From assembly GCA_902582315.1 (NCBI GenBank), contig CACHRP010000004.1, positions 1-64,000 of the forward strand: 64,000 nt of DNA, read 5' to 3'. Numbering within the stretch: position 1 is the first letter of the stretch; each line of letters opens with the position of its first letter. This DNA is from an uncultured Pelagibacteraceae bacterium. GTDB taxonomy: Bacteria; Pseudomonadota; Alphaproteobacteria; Pelagibacterales; Pelagibacteraceae. Below are positions 52,451 to 62,451 of this stretch, piece by piece. The notes beneath the pieces were generated by a model. It was not told the origin of the DNA. It saw only the letters and a program-made list of their open reading frames with translations, and did not search any database. The position numbers and the translations under genes are program-made.

Positions 52451-53182
52451 TTAAAATATTTGACTATCTATTTTATTTATAGAATTTTTAATAAAATTTA
52501 TTTTTTTTTTTAGTTTTTCATCCTTTTCAGAAAGCTTTGTTAGAATATTTTCCTTTTTGATAATAAAACTATATATTTCAGCCATATCTTCAGAGGGAAT
52601 TGTTTTTGAATATTCAGTAATAAAACCATCAGTTTCCTTATATTCGTCTAAACCAATACTATCAGAACATATAGAACATCCTGCGTACTGAAACGACTTA
52701 TCATTAAACTTTTTCCATAAATTATCATCAAATAAAATAGGATGGCTATCATATATCATATGAAAAACTTCGTGGTGTATAACTCTTTCAAAATATTTTG
52801 GATTAAAGTTTATATTTAGTATTAAAGTTCTTTTTTGTATATCAGGGATACCTGCTGTACCAATACCCGATATAGATAAATTTTCACACAATACAACAAA
52901 TCGGATATTATTTTTTTTTAAAAATTGATAATTATAAATATCCAAGTTTTTTTTAATTATTTCATATTTTTTTTTGAGATTGTTTTCATTTGCTTTATTA
53001 CAAGTAATATTTTTAGTTGTTCCGATTGTAAAACTTTTTTTTAAACTTAAATATTTGATTTTATTTTCGCTATCTAGATTAAAAACTTCTAAATTTGGAA
53101 TTTTAATAAGATTAAATATTTCATTTGCATTAAGTGAGGAATAATAGGAAAAAAATATAAAAATAATTATAAGAATTCTCAT
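52451..53182 (-). CDS. Secreted protein with HExxH motif, putative metallopeptidase
   Basis: 243 residues. Signal peptide (MRILIIIFIFFSYYSSLNANE), then FERVIHHEVFHMIYDSHP with HEVFH, the zinc-binding HExxH form, and further on DGFITEYSKTIPSEDMAEIYSF, whose EDMAE could give the third Glu ligand of a gluzincin. Two Cys in AGCSICSDS. Resembles putative zinc-binding metallopeptidases; substrate unknown. Abuts the cyclophilin gene. Confidence 0.65.
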   Translation of the reverse strand: MRILIIIFIFFSYYSSLNANEIFNLIKIPNLEVFNLDSENKIKYLSLKKSFTIGTTKNITCNKANENNLKKKYEIIKKNLDIYNYQFLKKNNIRFVVLCENLSISGIGTAGIPDIQKRTLILNINFNPKYFERVIHHEVFHMIYDSHPILFDDNLWKKFNDKSFQYAGCSICSDSIGLDEYKETDGFITEYSKTIPSEDMAEIYSFIIKKENILTKLSEKDEKLKKKINFIKNSINKIDSQIF

Positions 53183-53247
53183 TTTGAAAACATAAATGAT
53201 ATTCCATTTAATTTAGTTGTGGTACATTTAATTTATAAATAAAATTA

Positions 53248-54207
53248 ATGACAAAAAAAAAAGAACCAGTACAACCGATTAGCGGAACAAAAGTTCCTCG
53301 ATTTGCAGGCCCAAGTACTTTTGCAAGATTACCAGAATTAAGGGATGTAGGAAGTTGCGATGTTGCAATAGTCGGTATTCCTTTTGATGCTGGAACTAGC
53401 TACAGACCTGGTGCAAGATTTGGTCCACAAAGTATACGACAGGCATCAAGACATTTGAGAACAAATTATCATCCAAATTATGATGTCGAACCATTTAAAG
53501 TTCAACAAGTTGCGGATGCAGGAGATATCACTTGCAATCCCTTTAATATTGATGAAGCTATAAAACAAATTGAAGCTGGGGCTTTAGATTTATTAAAAAA
53601 AACCAAAGGTATAATAAGTTTGGGTGGAGATCATACAATTGCATTTCCTTTATTAAGAGCAATGAATAAATTTAACAAAGGACCTGTTGCTCTAGTGCAT
53701 TTTGATGCACATTTAGATACTTGGGATACATATTTTGGTGCTCCTTATACACACGGAACACCTTTTAGAAGAGCAAGAGAGGAAAATTTATTTTTAGATG
53801 ATTCATCAATGCATGTTGGTATTCGGGGACCGCTTTATAGCAGGGAGGATTTGAAAAATGATGAAAGCTTTGGTTTTAAAATAATTCATTGTGATGAATT
53901 TCAGTCACAAGGTGTTGATAAAATTGTCGAAAGAATCAAAAATAGAGTTGGCAATAATCCTTTATACTTATCAATTGATATTGATGTTTTGGACCCGGCT
54001 CATGCACCTGGAACAGGTACCCCAGAAATTGCAGGAATGACTTCTAGAGAAATGGTTAATGTTATTAGAGGATTATCTGGTATGAAAATTATATCGGCAG
54101 ACGTAGTAGAAGTTGCACCGGCGTATGATCATGCAGAAGTTACATCATTAGCTGCAGCAACGATTGTATATGAACTTACAAACTTGTTTGCAAAAGCAAA
54201 AAGATAG
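53248..54207 (+). CDS. Ureohydrolase, agmatinase / guanidinobutyrase family
   Basis: 319 residues. All manganese motifs are present: GGDHT, DAHLDTWD, SIDIDVLDPAHAPGTGTPE. Start VAIVGIPFDAGTSYRPGARFGP fits agmatinase-like enzymes. Releases urea from a guanidino compound; the aldehyde dehydrogenase that follows suggests agmatine or guanidinobutyrate catabolism toward GABA or succinate. No urease is in the window. Confidence 0.88.
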   Translation: MTKKKEPVQPISGTKVPRFAGPSTFARLPELRDVGSCDVAIVGIPFDAGTSYRPGARFGPQSIRQASRHLRTNYHPNYDVEPFKVQQVADAGDITCNPFNIDEAIKQIEAGALDLLKKTKGIISLGGDHTIAFPLLRAMNKFNKGPVALVHFDAHLDTWDTYFGAPYTHGTPFRRAREENLFLDDSSMHVGIRGPLYSREDLKNDESFGFKIIHCDEFQSQGVDKIVERIKNRVGNNPLYLSIDIDVLDPAHAPGTGTPEIAGMTSREMVNVIRGLSGMKIISADVVEVAPAYDHAEVTSLAAATIVYELTNLFAKAKR

Positions 54208-54221
54208 GTTAATTTTTAAGG

Positions 54222-55655
54222 ATGCTAAATAAGAAAAAATTCTATATTAATGGAAAGTGGACCGATCCTATAAAAGAAAAAGATTGTTACGTTATTGATC
54301 CATCAACAGAAGAAAATTGTGCTGTTATATCCATAGGCAGTAAAGCAGATATTGATGCAGCAGTTCAAGCAGCAAAAAATGCTTTTGAAAGCTGGGCATT
54401 TACATCAAAAGAAGAAAGATTAAAACTTCTAGAAACACTTTACGCTAATTATAAAAAAAGATGGGCAGATTTTGCAAACGCTATAACTGTTGAAATGGGT
54501 GCTCCAAAAGATTTTGCAACCAAACTTCAAGCCGGTACTGGAGCAAGTCATATGAAATCTTTTATAAGATATTTAAAAGAATTTGAATTTGAAAAACCAT
54601 TGGGTGATCATGCGCCTAATCAAAGATTAATTTATGAACCAAAAGGAGTTTGTGCATTAATAACTCCATGGAATTGGCCTATGAACCAAGTTTGCTTAAA
54701 GGTTATGCCAGCATTAGCTACTGGATGTACAATGATTTTAAAGCCATCAGAATTAGCTCCTTTATCGTCAATGATACTCGCAGAAATAATTGATGAAACT
54801 AAATTTCCAGCAGGTGTATTTAATTTGGTTAATGGCGATGGTGAAACAACTGGAAATGCATTAACTAGTCATCCAGACGTTAACATGGTTTCTTTTACCG
54901 GATCAACTAGAGCAGGTGCTTTAATATCTAAAAATGCAGCAAATGATTTTAAAAGAGTTAGCCTAGAATTGGGTGGTAAGGGTGCAAATATTGTTTTCAA
55001 AGATGCGGATCCTGAAGCTGTAGAAAGAGGAGCCACAAGATGTTTTAGAAATTCTGGTCAATCATGTAATGCTCCAACCAGAATGTTAGTCGAAAAATCA
55101 ATCTATAAAGAAACAGTAGATAGACTAATTAAATTTGCAAATGATTTCAAAGTGGATAACCCTAATAAAGAAGGAGACCATATTGGTCCTGTAATATCTG
55201 AAACCCAATATAACAAGATACAAGGATTGATTAAGAAAGGTATAGATGAAGGAGCAAAATTAGTTGCGGGAGGACTTGGTAAACCTGATGGTTTAACAAA
55301 AGGCTATTATGTAAAGCCAACAGTTTTTGCGGACGTGAATAATCAAATGGAAATAGCACAAACAGAAATTTTTGGACCTGTTTTATCTGTTATTCCTTTT
55401 GAGAGTGAAGAGGAGGCAATTAAGATTGCAAATGATACGACATACGGATTAACAAACTACATCCAAACTCAAGATCAAAATAAAGTACATAGGGTAGCAA
55501 GAAAACTTAGATCAGGAATGGTTGATGTAAACGGCGCAGGTATTGCGGTTGATGCACCATTTGGTGGATTTAAACATTCAGGTATTGGAAGAGAAGCTGG
55601 AAAAGATGGTCTACTAGAATTCTTGGAAGTAAAATCTATTGGTGGGTGGAGTTAA
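54222..55655 (+). CDS. Aldehyde dehydrogenase (NAD)
   Basis: 477 residues, full length. LITPWNWPMNQVCLKVMPALATG, catalytic Glu in LELGGKGANIVF, catalytic Cys in RNSGQSCNAPTRM, IFGPVLSVIPF, and C-terminal PFGGFKHSGIGREAG. Follows the ureohydrolase by 14 bp, so it probably oxidises an amino-aldehyde from the same pathway, but the specificity cannot be read from sequence. Convergent with the ArgE-like gene (4 bp overlap). Confidence 0.92.
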   Translation: MLNKKKFYINGKWTDPIKEKDCYVIDPSTEENCAVISIGSKADIDAAVQAAKNAFESWAFTSKEERLKLLETLYANYKKRWADFANAITVEMGAPKDFATKLQAGTGASHMKSFIRYLKEFEFEKPLGDHAPNQRLIYEPKGVCALITPWNWPMNQVCLKVMPALATGCTMILKPSELAPLSSMILAEIIDETKFPAGVFNLVNGDGETTGNALTSHPDVNMVSFTGSTRAGALISKNAANDFKRVSLELGGKGANIVFKDADPEAVERGATRCFRNSGQSCNAPTRMLVEKSIYKETVDRLIKFANDFKVDNPNKEGDHIGPVISETQYNKIQGLIKKGIDEGAKLVAGGLGKPDGLTKGYYVKPTVFADVNNQMEIAQTEIFGPVLSVIPFESEEEAIKIANDTTYGLTNYIQTQDQNKVHRVARKLRSGMVDVNGAGIAVDAPFGGFKHSGIGREAGKDGLLEFLEVKSIGGWS

Positions 55656-56830
55656 TTAATCACCGATTTTTCTTTTACACCTTCTAAAAAAGCCAAGCAT
55701 TTTTTAATTTCACTTAGTTCAATAAATTCGTCAATTTTATGAGCTTGTTCTATCGATCCAGGTCCACAAACTACAGTGCTTATTCCAATTTCTTGAAATA
55801 ATCCTGCCTCTGTTCCAAAAGATACTACTTCTCTAGAATTATCTCCTGTAATACTAGATACAAATTCGCAAGCTTTGGAGTCATTTACTCTTTGAAATCC
55901 AATTATTTCTCCAATTATTTTTTTTTTAATAGATGCATTTGGATATTTTTTTTTCATTTCTAATAAAAGACCATCCGCATATTTATCGATTTCACTATTT
56001 AGAAATATACCATCCTCTTTATTAACAGGTCTGGTTTCCCAATTGACATGACATTTGTCAGCTATAACATTGTGAGCAATTCCTCCAAATATTCCACCAA
56101 TCGATAAAGTTGAATAGCCAGGAGTAAATATGGAGTTTTTTGGTTTCCTATTTATCAAATCATTTCTTAATGACATTAATTTATTAACATATTTTGATGC
56201 ATATTCAGCTGCATTCACCCCTTCATCTGGTTTGGAACTATGACCAGCTAAACCCTCAAAAAAAGTTGTGTACTCATAACATGCTTTGTGAGAGTCTATA
56301 ATTTTCATTTCTGTTGGTTCGCCTACGATACAAATTCCATTTGTTATTTTTCTTTTTTTTAGTTCTTTAATCAATAAGGGAGCTCCAATACATGCAGTTT
56401 CCTCATCAAACGTTAGAGAAAAGTGTATATCTCTTGAAAGATTTGATTTTGAAAATATTTCTGCAAAAGCCAACGAACAAGCTAAAAATCCCTTCATGTC
56501 GCAAGAACCTCTACCATATAATTTTTCATCTTTTATCTCTGCAATAAAAGGGTCTGTGGACCAACCTTTAGATACTGGTACTACATCTGTGTGACCTGAA
56601 AGAATTATAGGCTCTTTTCCATTTGGTTTTTTTGCTTTTAATGTAGCAAAAAGATTTACCCTTTTTTTTTCATCATCAAAAACCTTAAAAGATGAAGCAC
56701 CACATTTTGTAAGTATATCTTCACAATAATTAATTAAAGAAGAATTATTTTCACCTGAAATTGTTTTAAAAGATATTAAATCTTTAAGAATCTTTATTGA
56801 TTTTTCAAATAATATGTTATCTATTTTCAT
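55652..56830 (-). CDS. argE: Acetylornithine deacetylase-like M20 amidohydrolase
   Basis: 392 residues. Metal motifs GHTDVVPVSKGW, GRGSCDMKGFLAC, DEETACIGA and an EIGISTVVCGPGSIEQAHKIDEF block with the last His ligand. ArgE/DapE family; ArgE fits best (SHKACYEYTTFFEGLAGHSSKPDEGVNA). Deacetylates N-acetylornithine or a related N-acyl amino acid. Stand-alone on the minus strand. Confidence 0.85.
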   Translation of the reverse strand: MKIDNILFEKSIKILKDLISFKTISGENNSSLINYCEDILTKCGASSFKVFDDEKKRVNLFATLKAKKPNGKEPIILSGHTDVVPVSKGWSTDPFIAEIKDEKLYGRGSCDMKGFLACSLAFAEIFSKSNLSRDIHFSLTFDEETACIGAPLLIKELKKRKITNGICIVGEPTEMKIIDSHKACYEYTTFFEGLAGHSSKPDEGVNAAEYASKYVNKLMSLRNDLINRKPKNSIFTPGYSTLSIGGIFGGIAHNVIADKCHVNWETRPVNKEDGIFLNSEIDKYADGLLLEMKKKYPNASIKKKIIGEIIGFQRVNDSKACEFVSSITGDNSREVVSFGTEAGLFQEIGISTVVCGPGSIEQAHKIDEFIELSEIKKCLAFLEGVKEKSVIN

Positions 56831-56854
56831 TACAACTAATTATATATTATTATT

Positions 56855-57196
56855 ATGAAAGAACAAATAACCTATGATGATTTTCAAAAGATAGACATTC
56901 GTTTAGGGACAGTAATATCAGTTGAAAAAAATGAAAAAGCAAGAAAACCTTCATTAGTTCTAAAAGTTGATTTTGGAAGTGAGATTGGAATTAAACAGTC
57001 TTCAGCACAAATAACACATTTTTATAACAAAGATAATCTAATTGGAAAACAGGTAATAGGAGTATGTAATTTTCCAGAAAAAAATATTGCAGGAGTAATT
57101 TCACAAGTATTAATTTTGGGATCTATTGATAAAGAGGGAAAAGTAACATTAGTTCACCCATCTCAAAAAGCTGAAAACGGACTGCCGATAGCATAA
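56855..57196 (+). CDS. csaA: CsaA-like tRNA-binding-domain protein
   Basis: 113 residues, a single tRNA-binding (EMAP/Trbp111) OB domain: YDDFQKIDIRLGTVISVE, KVDFGSEIGIKQSSAQIT, GKQVIGVCNFPEKNIAG, and ending in the conserved HPSQKAENG. CsaA has chaperone-like and tRNA-binding activity. Divergent from the argE-like gene (24 bp apart). Confidence 0.92.
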   Translation: MKEQITYDDFQKIDIRLGTVISVEKNEKARKPSLVLKVDFGSEIGIKQSSAQITHFYNKDNLIGKQVIGVCNFPEKNIAGVISQVLILGSIDKEGKVTLVHPSQKAENGLPIA

Positions 57197-57199
57197 AAT

Positions 57200-57790
57200 A
57201 TGCACCCTGAATTACTGTCATTGTCATTATTTATGCTTGGTACTAGTTGTTCACCAGGACCGAATAATATAGTTGCGTCATATTCAGGTTTTAATTTTGG
57301 AGTAGTTAAAACTTTTCCACACATGCTTGGTGTGATTTTTGGTTTTACTACAATGGTGTGTGTACTTAATTTTGGTTTAATAAATGTATTCAAAATCTAC
57401 CCCTTATTACAAGAAATACTTAAAGTCTCCGGATCACTCTTCCTTGTTTATTTAGCTTACAAAATAGCGTTTTCAAAAAATCAAACAGAAAATAAAAAAG
57501 AGAATCCTGTAAAGTTTTTTGACACATTTTTTTTTCAGTTTTTGAACCCTAAGGGAGTAATTGTAGGAATTATAATAGTATCTACATATGTCGAGAGTGG
57601 AAATAATTTTATTAATTATTCATTTTGGGTCATCCTCGTATCATTTACGTGTGCACTAATCAGTATTACTTTTTGGACATTTGTAGGCAAATTTTTCAGA
57701 AGATTTGCGACAAATGAGAAATTTATTAAAATCTTTAACTATGCTATGGCTTCTCTTTTATTGGCTTGTATTGGAACATTTTATCTATAA
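57200..57790 (+). CDS. LysE/RhtB-family amino-acid exporter
   Basis: 196 residues, six helices. The signature CSPGPNNIVASYSGFNFGVVKTFPHMLGVIFGF is the LysE/RhtB motif; FFFQFLNPKGVI is the conserved NPK block. Exports an amino acid such as threonine, lysine or cysteine; substrate unassigned. 3 bp after csaA. Confidence 0.88.
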   Translation: MHPELLSLSLFMLGTSCSPGPNNIVASYSGFNFGVVKTFPHMLGVIFGFTTMVCVLNFGLINVFKIYPLLQEILKVSGSLFLVYLAYKIAFSKNQTENKKENPVKFFDTFFFQFLNPKGVIVGIIIVSTYVESGNNFINYSFWVILVSFTCALISITFWTFVGKFFRRFATNEKFIKIFNYAMASLLLACIGTFYL

Positions 57791-57833
57791 TTTAATACAT
57801 AATTAGGACTTAATAATCTATAAGATATAAATT

Positions 57834-60503
57834 ATGAAACCAGGTAATAAAAATTCTTATAAATCTTTAAATACAATAAATATTAATTCTAAAGATTATA
57901 AGTATTATTCACTTGCTGAGGTTGAAAAAAATGGATTATCAGGTATATCCAGACTTCCGAAGTCATTAAAGGTACTTCTAGAAAATTTATTAAGGTACGA
58001 GGATGATTTAACAGTAACTCGAAAACAAATTGACTCAGTTAAAAATTGGCTTAAAGAAAAAAAATCTAGTACAGAAATAGCATATAGACCTGCAAGAGTT
58101 CTACTGCAAGATTATACAGGTATACCTGCAGTTGCAGATTTAGCCGCAATGAGAGAGGCTGTTAAAGAAAAAAATAAAGATCCTAAAAAAATAAATCCAC
58201 TATCCTCAGTCGATTTAGTTATAGACCATTCAGTTCAAGTAGATCAATCGGCTAAATCAGATTCTTTTGAAAAAAATGTAGATATTGAATTTGAAAGAAA
58301 TGGTGAAAGATATTCTTTTTTAAAATGGGGACAGCAAGCATTCAATAATTTTAGAATTGTTCCTCCCGGAACAGGCATTTGCCATCAAGTAAATTTAGAA
58401 TATCTATCAAAAGTTGTTTGGAAAGAATCTTACAAAAATGATGAATACTTATTTCCAGATACTCTAGTTGGAACAGATAGTCATACAACAATGGTTAATG
58501 GTTTATCAGTTCTTGGATGGGGTGTTGGAGGTATTGAAGCAGAAGCTGGAATGCTTGGTCAACCAATCTCAATGTTAATACCTGAAGTGATTGGGTTTGA
58601 GGTAAAAAATAAATTACCAGAGGGAACCACAGCAACAGACCTAGTTTTGACAGTTGTTAAGATGTTAAGAGATAAAGGAGTAGTTGGAAAATTTGTTGAG
58701 TTTTTTGGTGATGGATTAAAAAATTTATCACTCGCAGATCGAGCAACTATAGCTAACATGGCCCCAGAATACGGAGCAACTTGCGGATTTTTTCCGGTAG
58801 ATAATGAAACTTTGAAATATTTAAAATTTTCAGGAAGGGATAAAAATGAGGTAAAAATAGTTGAAGAATACGCAAAAGCACAAGGTCTATGGGCAAGCGA
58901 AGATATAGTATTCACTGACACAATATCACTTGATATGTCAAAAGTAGTTCCAACTATTTCTGGTCCAAAAAGACCTCAAGATAAAGTTTTATTAAATGAA
59001 GCCTCAGAAAGTTTTAAAAAAGTTTTTAAAGATGTAACTGGTCGAAATAAAAAAAGTAATTCAAAAGTCGAGAATACAGATTTTGAAATTGAAGATGGAT
59101 CAATATTAATTGCTGCAATTACGTCATGCACCAACACCTCTAATCCAAATGTTTTAATTGGTGCAGGACTACTTGCAAAAAAAGCAGTTGAGCTTGGACT
59201 CAAAACTAAGCCATGGGTGAAAACATCATTAGCTCCTGGTTCGCAAGTTGTAACAGACTATTTAGAAAAGGCAGGGTTAAATAAATATTTGGATGCTCTT
59301 GGATTTAACCTAGTTGGATATGGTTGTACTACATGCATTGGAAACTCAGGTCCATTAAATGATAATATTATAAAGGCCATAGAAAGTAAAAATTTATATG
59401 GTGTTTCTGTTTTGTCGGGTAATAGAAATTTTGAGGGAAGAATATCACCACATATTAAAGCAAATTATTTAGCATCACCGCCTTTAGTTGTTGCTTACGC
59501 ATTGGCAGGTCATATGGAAGTTGATTTATACAAAGAGTCTTTAGGTAAAAACAAAGATGGTAAAGATATTTTTTTGAAAGATATCTGGCCAACAAATAAA
59601 GAAATAGAGGATACACTCAATAAATCTTTAAATCCTGAAATGTTTATTAAAAGATATTCAAATGTATCTTTGGGCCCAACACAATGGCAGAAAATTAAAA
59701 CAGATAAAACAAGCATTTATAATTGGGACGAAAGTTCTACATATGTTAAAAGACCACCTTTCTTCGACTCCCTTTCAGATACACCAGAGGGATTTAAAGA
59801 AATTAAAGATGCAAGACCATTATTGATTTTGGGTGACATGGTTACAACTGACCATATTTCCCCAGCTGGGTCTATTCAAAAAGATAGCCCAACAGGTGAA
59901 TATTTCATGAAACACCAAGTTTTACCAAAAGACTACAACTCGTATGGCTCAAGAAGAGGAAATCACGAAGTAATGATGAGAGGAACTTTTGCTAACATTA
60001 GGATAAGGAATGAGATGGCTCCAGGCACTGAAGGTGGTTTTACAAAACTATATCCTGACGATAAAGTTATGCCCATATATGATGCAGTAGTCGAGTATAA
60101 AAAAAGAGGAACAGATTTAATAGTAATTGGTGGTAAAGAATATGGCACTGGCTCCTCGAGAGACTGGGCAGCAAAAGGAACAAAACTTTTAGGTATTAAG
60201 GCTGTGATTGCCGAAAGTTTTGAGAGAATACACAGATCAAATCTAATAGGCATGGGCATACTTCCTTTACAATTTATGGACGGTGTTGATAGAAAAAAAC
60301 TTAACTTAATTGGTTCAGAGCTAATTTCTATTCTTAAAATTGAAAATGGAATAAATCCATCAGACAAAATTGAAATAGAAATAAAATATCAATCAGGTGA
60401 TATAAAAAAAATCAAAACATTATGTAGAATAGATACTAAAAATGAACTTGAATATTATAAAAATGGAGGAATCCTACAGTTTGTTTTGAGGAACATGATG
60501 TAA
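57834..60503 (+). CDS. acnA: Aconitate hydratase AcnA
   Basis: 889 residues, full length. TCA cycle: citrate to isocitrate using a [4Fe-4S] cluster. Cluster cysteines in ITSCTNTSNP and GYGCTTCIGNSGP; TDSHTTMVNGLSVLGWGVGGIEAEA, GLWASEDIVF, MVTTDHISPAGSI and KEYGTGSSRDWAAKG are intact. The start block MKPGNKNSYKSLNTI suits AcnA. Confidence 0.96.
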   Translation: MKPGNKNSYKSLNTININSKDYKYYSLAEVEKNGLSGISRLPKSLKVLLENLLRYEDDLTVTRKQIDSVKNWLKEKKSSTEIAYRPARVLLQDYTGIPAVADLAAMREAVKEKNKDPKKINPLSSVDLVIDHSVQVDQSAKSDSFEKNVDIEFERNGERYSFLKWGQQAFNNFRIVPPGTGICHQVNLEYLSKVVWKESYKNDEYLFPDTLVGTDSHTTMVNGLSVLGWGVGGIEAEAGMLGQPISMLIPEVIGFEVKNKLPEGTTATDLVLTVVKMLRDKGVVGKFVEFFGDGLKNLSLADRATIANMAPEYGATCGFFPVDNETLKYLKFSGRDKNEVKIVEEYAKAQGLWASEDIVFTDTISLDMSKVVPTISGPKRPQDKVLLNEASESFKKVFKDVTGRNKKSNSKVENTDFEIEDGSILIAAITSCTNTSNPNVLIGAGLLAKKAVELGLKTKPWVKTSLAPGSQVVTDYLEKAGLNKYLDALGFNLVGYGCTTCIGNSGPLNDNIIKAIESKNLYGVSVLSGNRNFEGRISPHIKANYLASPPLVVAYALAGHMEVDLYKESLGKNKDGKDIFLKDIWPTNKEIEDTLNKSLNPEMFIKRYSNVSLGPTQWQKIKTDKTSIYNWDESSTYVKRPPFFDSLSDTPEGFKEIKDARPLLILGDMVTTDHISPAGSIQKDSPTGEYFMKHQVLPKDYNSYGSRRGNHEVMMRGTFANIRIRNEMAPGTEGGFTKLYPDDKVMPIYDAVVEYKKRGTDLIVIGGKEYGTGSSRDWAAKGTKLLGIKAVIAESFERIHRSNLIGMGILPLQFMDGVDRKKLNLIGSELISILKIENGINPSDKIEIEIKYQSGDIKKIKTLCRIDTKNELEYYKNGGILQFVLRNMM

Positions 60504-60506
60504 ACT

Positions 60507-61154
60507 ATGGAAGAGGAAATCCAAATTATCAACGAAAACGCAAAAAAAGAAAAAATCAAAAATTTTTTTGTTAAAAATAGTAAATATTTAATTTTTTCAA
60601 TATCAGCAATAATAATTTTGATATTGGCTTATTTTGTTTATTTAGAAATAAATTCAAGAAACCAGAGTAAACTTGCTGAAGAATATAATTATATTGTAAA
60701 TAATTTTAATAATCTACAAAACTCAGAACAATCAACCGAGAGACTGATCAGAATTGTTGAGAAAAAAAATTCAACATATTCACCTTTATCTCTATATTTT
60801 ATTTTAGATAACGAGCTGGTAACTGAAAAAAATGAAATAAACAAATATTTTGACATGGTTATTAATATTGGTTCTTTAGAAAAAGAGATTAAAAATTTAA
60901 ATATTTATAAAAAGGCAATTTATAATTCGAATTTTGTAGATGAGGCAGAACTAGTTGAAATTTTGAGACCAATAACAAACTCTGATAGCATTTGGAAGTC
61001 GCATTCACTATTTTTACTTGCAGAATTTTTCTATTATAAAGAAAATAAAGCAGAGTCAAAAAAACTTCTTAATGAGATTATTAATTATGAAAATAGCAAT
61101 TCAGAAATAAAATTAGAAGCACAAAAAAAACTTGTCAGAGATTTTAGTGAATAA
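60507..61154 (+). CDS. YfgM-like TPR membrane protein
   Basis: 215 residues. Cytoplasmic N-terminus, one membrane helix (YLIFSISAIIILILAYFVYLEI, about 30-51), then helical repeats of the tetratricopeptide-like type. The position directly before a bamB-like gene is the yfgM-bamB order known in many proteobacteria; YfgM is a periplasmic chaperone partner of the Sec translocon. Overlaps the next GTG start. Confidence 0.7.
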   Translation: MEEEIQIINENAKKEKIKNFFVKNSKYLIFSISAIIILILAYFVYLEINSRNQSKLAEEYNYIVNNFNNLQNSEQSTERLIRIVEKKNSTYSPLSLYFILDNELVTEKNEINKYFDMVINIGSLEKEIKNLNIYKKAIYNSNFVDEAELVEILRPITNSDSIWKSHSLFLLAEFFYYKENKAESKKLLNEIINYENSNSEIKLEAQKKLVRDFSE

Positions 61155-62451
61155 AATATTTAATTATATAATATCATTTTTTTTTCTTGCTTCATGTTCA
61201 CTTAATTCAGACTCTTCTTTTTGGTCAAAGAGAAATATTAACGAAGATCAAAAAATATTGACTATTAAACAAATTATAAAAAAGGATGAAGTTTTATTAA
61301 AAGAAATTAATAAAAACTTGGAAATTAATTTATCTAATTTTAAAATGGAAAATTATCCTTTAAGCTACCTCCATAATAATAATGGCAGAACAGCTTATAA
61401 TGGAAATTTAAAAAGTATATCTAGATATAAATTTTCCAAAATTGAAAAATTCGATGAATACGAACCAGAAATAATCATAAACCAAAGTGATATTGTTTTT
61501 TTTGATAATAAAGGAACTATTCTTAAATTTGATGAAAGTTCAAAACTTATTTGGAAAAAAAATTATTACACTAAAGCTGAAAAAAAATTAAAGCCTGTTT
61601 TATTTTTATCAGCAAACAAGGATACACTGATTGTAGTTGATACAATTGCTAAATATTTTGCTATTAATCTAAAAACTGGAGATTTGTTATGGACTAAGTA
61701 CAACGACTCACCATATAACTCACAAATTAAAATTTTTAAAAATAAATTTTATGTTGTAGATGCAAATAATGTTTTACATTGTTACTCTCTGAATAGTGGT
61801 GAAGAAATTTGGAATTTTAAAACTGATAAACCATTAATCAAATCACAAAAAAAAAATTCATTAATTGTAAAAAAAAATAAAATTATCTTTAATAATAGCA
61901 TGGGAGATATTACAGCAGTAAATTTAGATACAGGAGAGTTAGTTTGGCAAGCTCCAACACAATCAAAAAAAATATATGACGAATCTATGTTTTTCAAAAA
62001 TTCTGATCTGATATCTGCGAAAAACTCTATATTATTTTCAAATAATAATAATGGTTTTTTTTCTTTAGATGCTGATAGTGGCCTTGTAAACTGGAAACAA
62101 AAAATTAACTCAAATATTAAACCAGTTTTTTTTAATGACTTTATTTTCACAGTAACTAATGAAGGTTATTTAGTAGTAATAAATAATGAAAGTGGAAATA
62201 TAGTAAGAAGTAACTATTTATTCAGCAATTTCAAAGAGAAAAAAAGAGAAAAAATTAAACCTATAGGGTTTATTGCAGGGCAAAATAATATTTATTTAAC
62301 CTTAAATAATGGAAGACTTCTCGTTGTTGATATTAAAACTGGATCTGTAAATTCAGTATTGAAGATTGATAACGAGAAAATCTCCCCACCAATTGTCCAA
62401 GGACAAAATTTATATGTCACAAAAAATAATTCTATTATAAAATTAGACTAA
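61147..62451 (+). CDS. bamB: BamB-like outer-membrane assembly lipoprotein
   Basis: 434 residues from GTG 61147, which overlaps the upstream stop (GTGAATAA); the track TTG 61132 is less likely because the signal then starts late. Lipobox FFLASC. The rest is a beta-propeller of PQQ-type repeats: LKTGDLLWTKYND, LNSGEEIWNFKTD, LDTGELVWQAPT, DADSGLVNWKQKI. BamB scaffolds the BAM complex in outer-membrane protein insertion. Longer than E. coli BamB (392), with an added N-terminal region (about 30-110). Confidence 0.78.
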   Translation: MNKIFNYIISFFFLASCSLNSDSSFWSKRNINEDQKILTIKQIIKKDEVLLKEINKNLEINLSNFKMENYPLSYLHNNNGRTAYNGNLKSISRYKFSKIEKFDEYEPEIIINQSDIVFFDNKGTILKFDESSKLIWKKNYYTKAEKKLKPVLFLSANKDTLIVVDTIAKYFAINLKTGDLLWTKYNDSPYNSQIKIFKNKFYVVDANNVLHCYSLNSGEEIWNFKTDKPLIKSQKKNSLIVKKNKIIFNNSMGDITAVNLDTGELVWQAPTQSKKIYDESMFFKNSDLISAKNSILFSNNNNGFFSLDADSGLVNWKQKINSNIKPVFFNDFIFTVTNEGYLVVINNESGNIVRSNYLFSNFKEKKREKIKPIGFIAGQNNIYLTLNNGRLLVVDIKTGSVNSVLKIDNEKISPPIVQGQNLYVTKNNSIIKLD

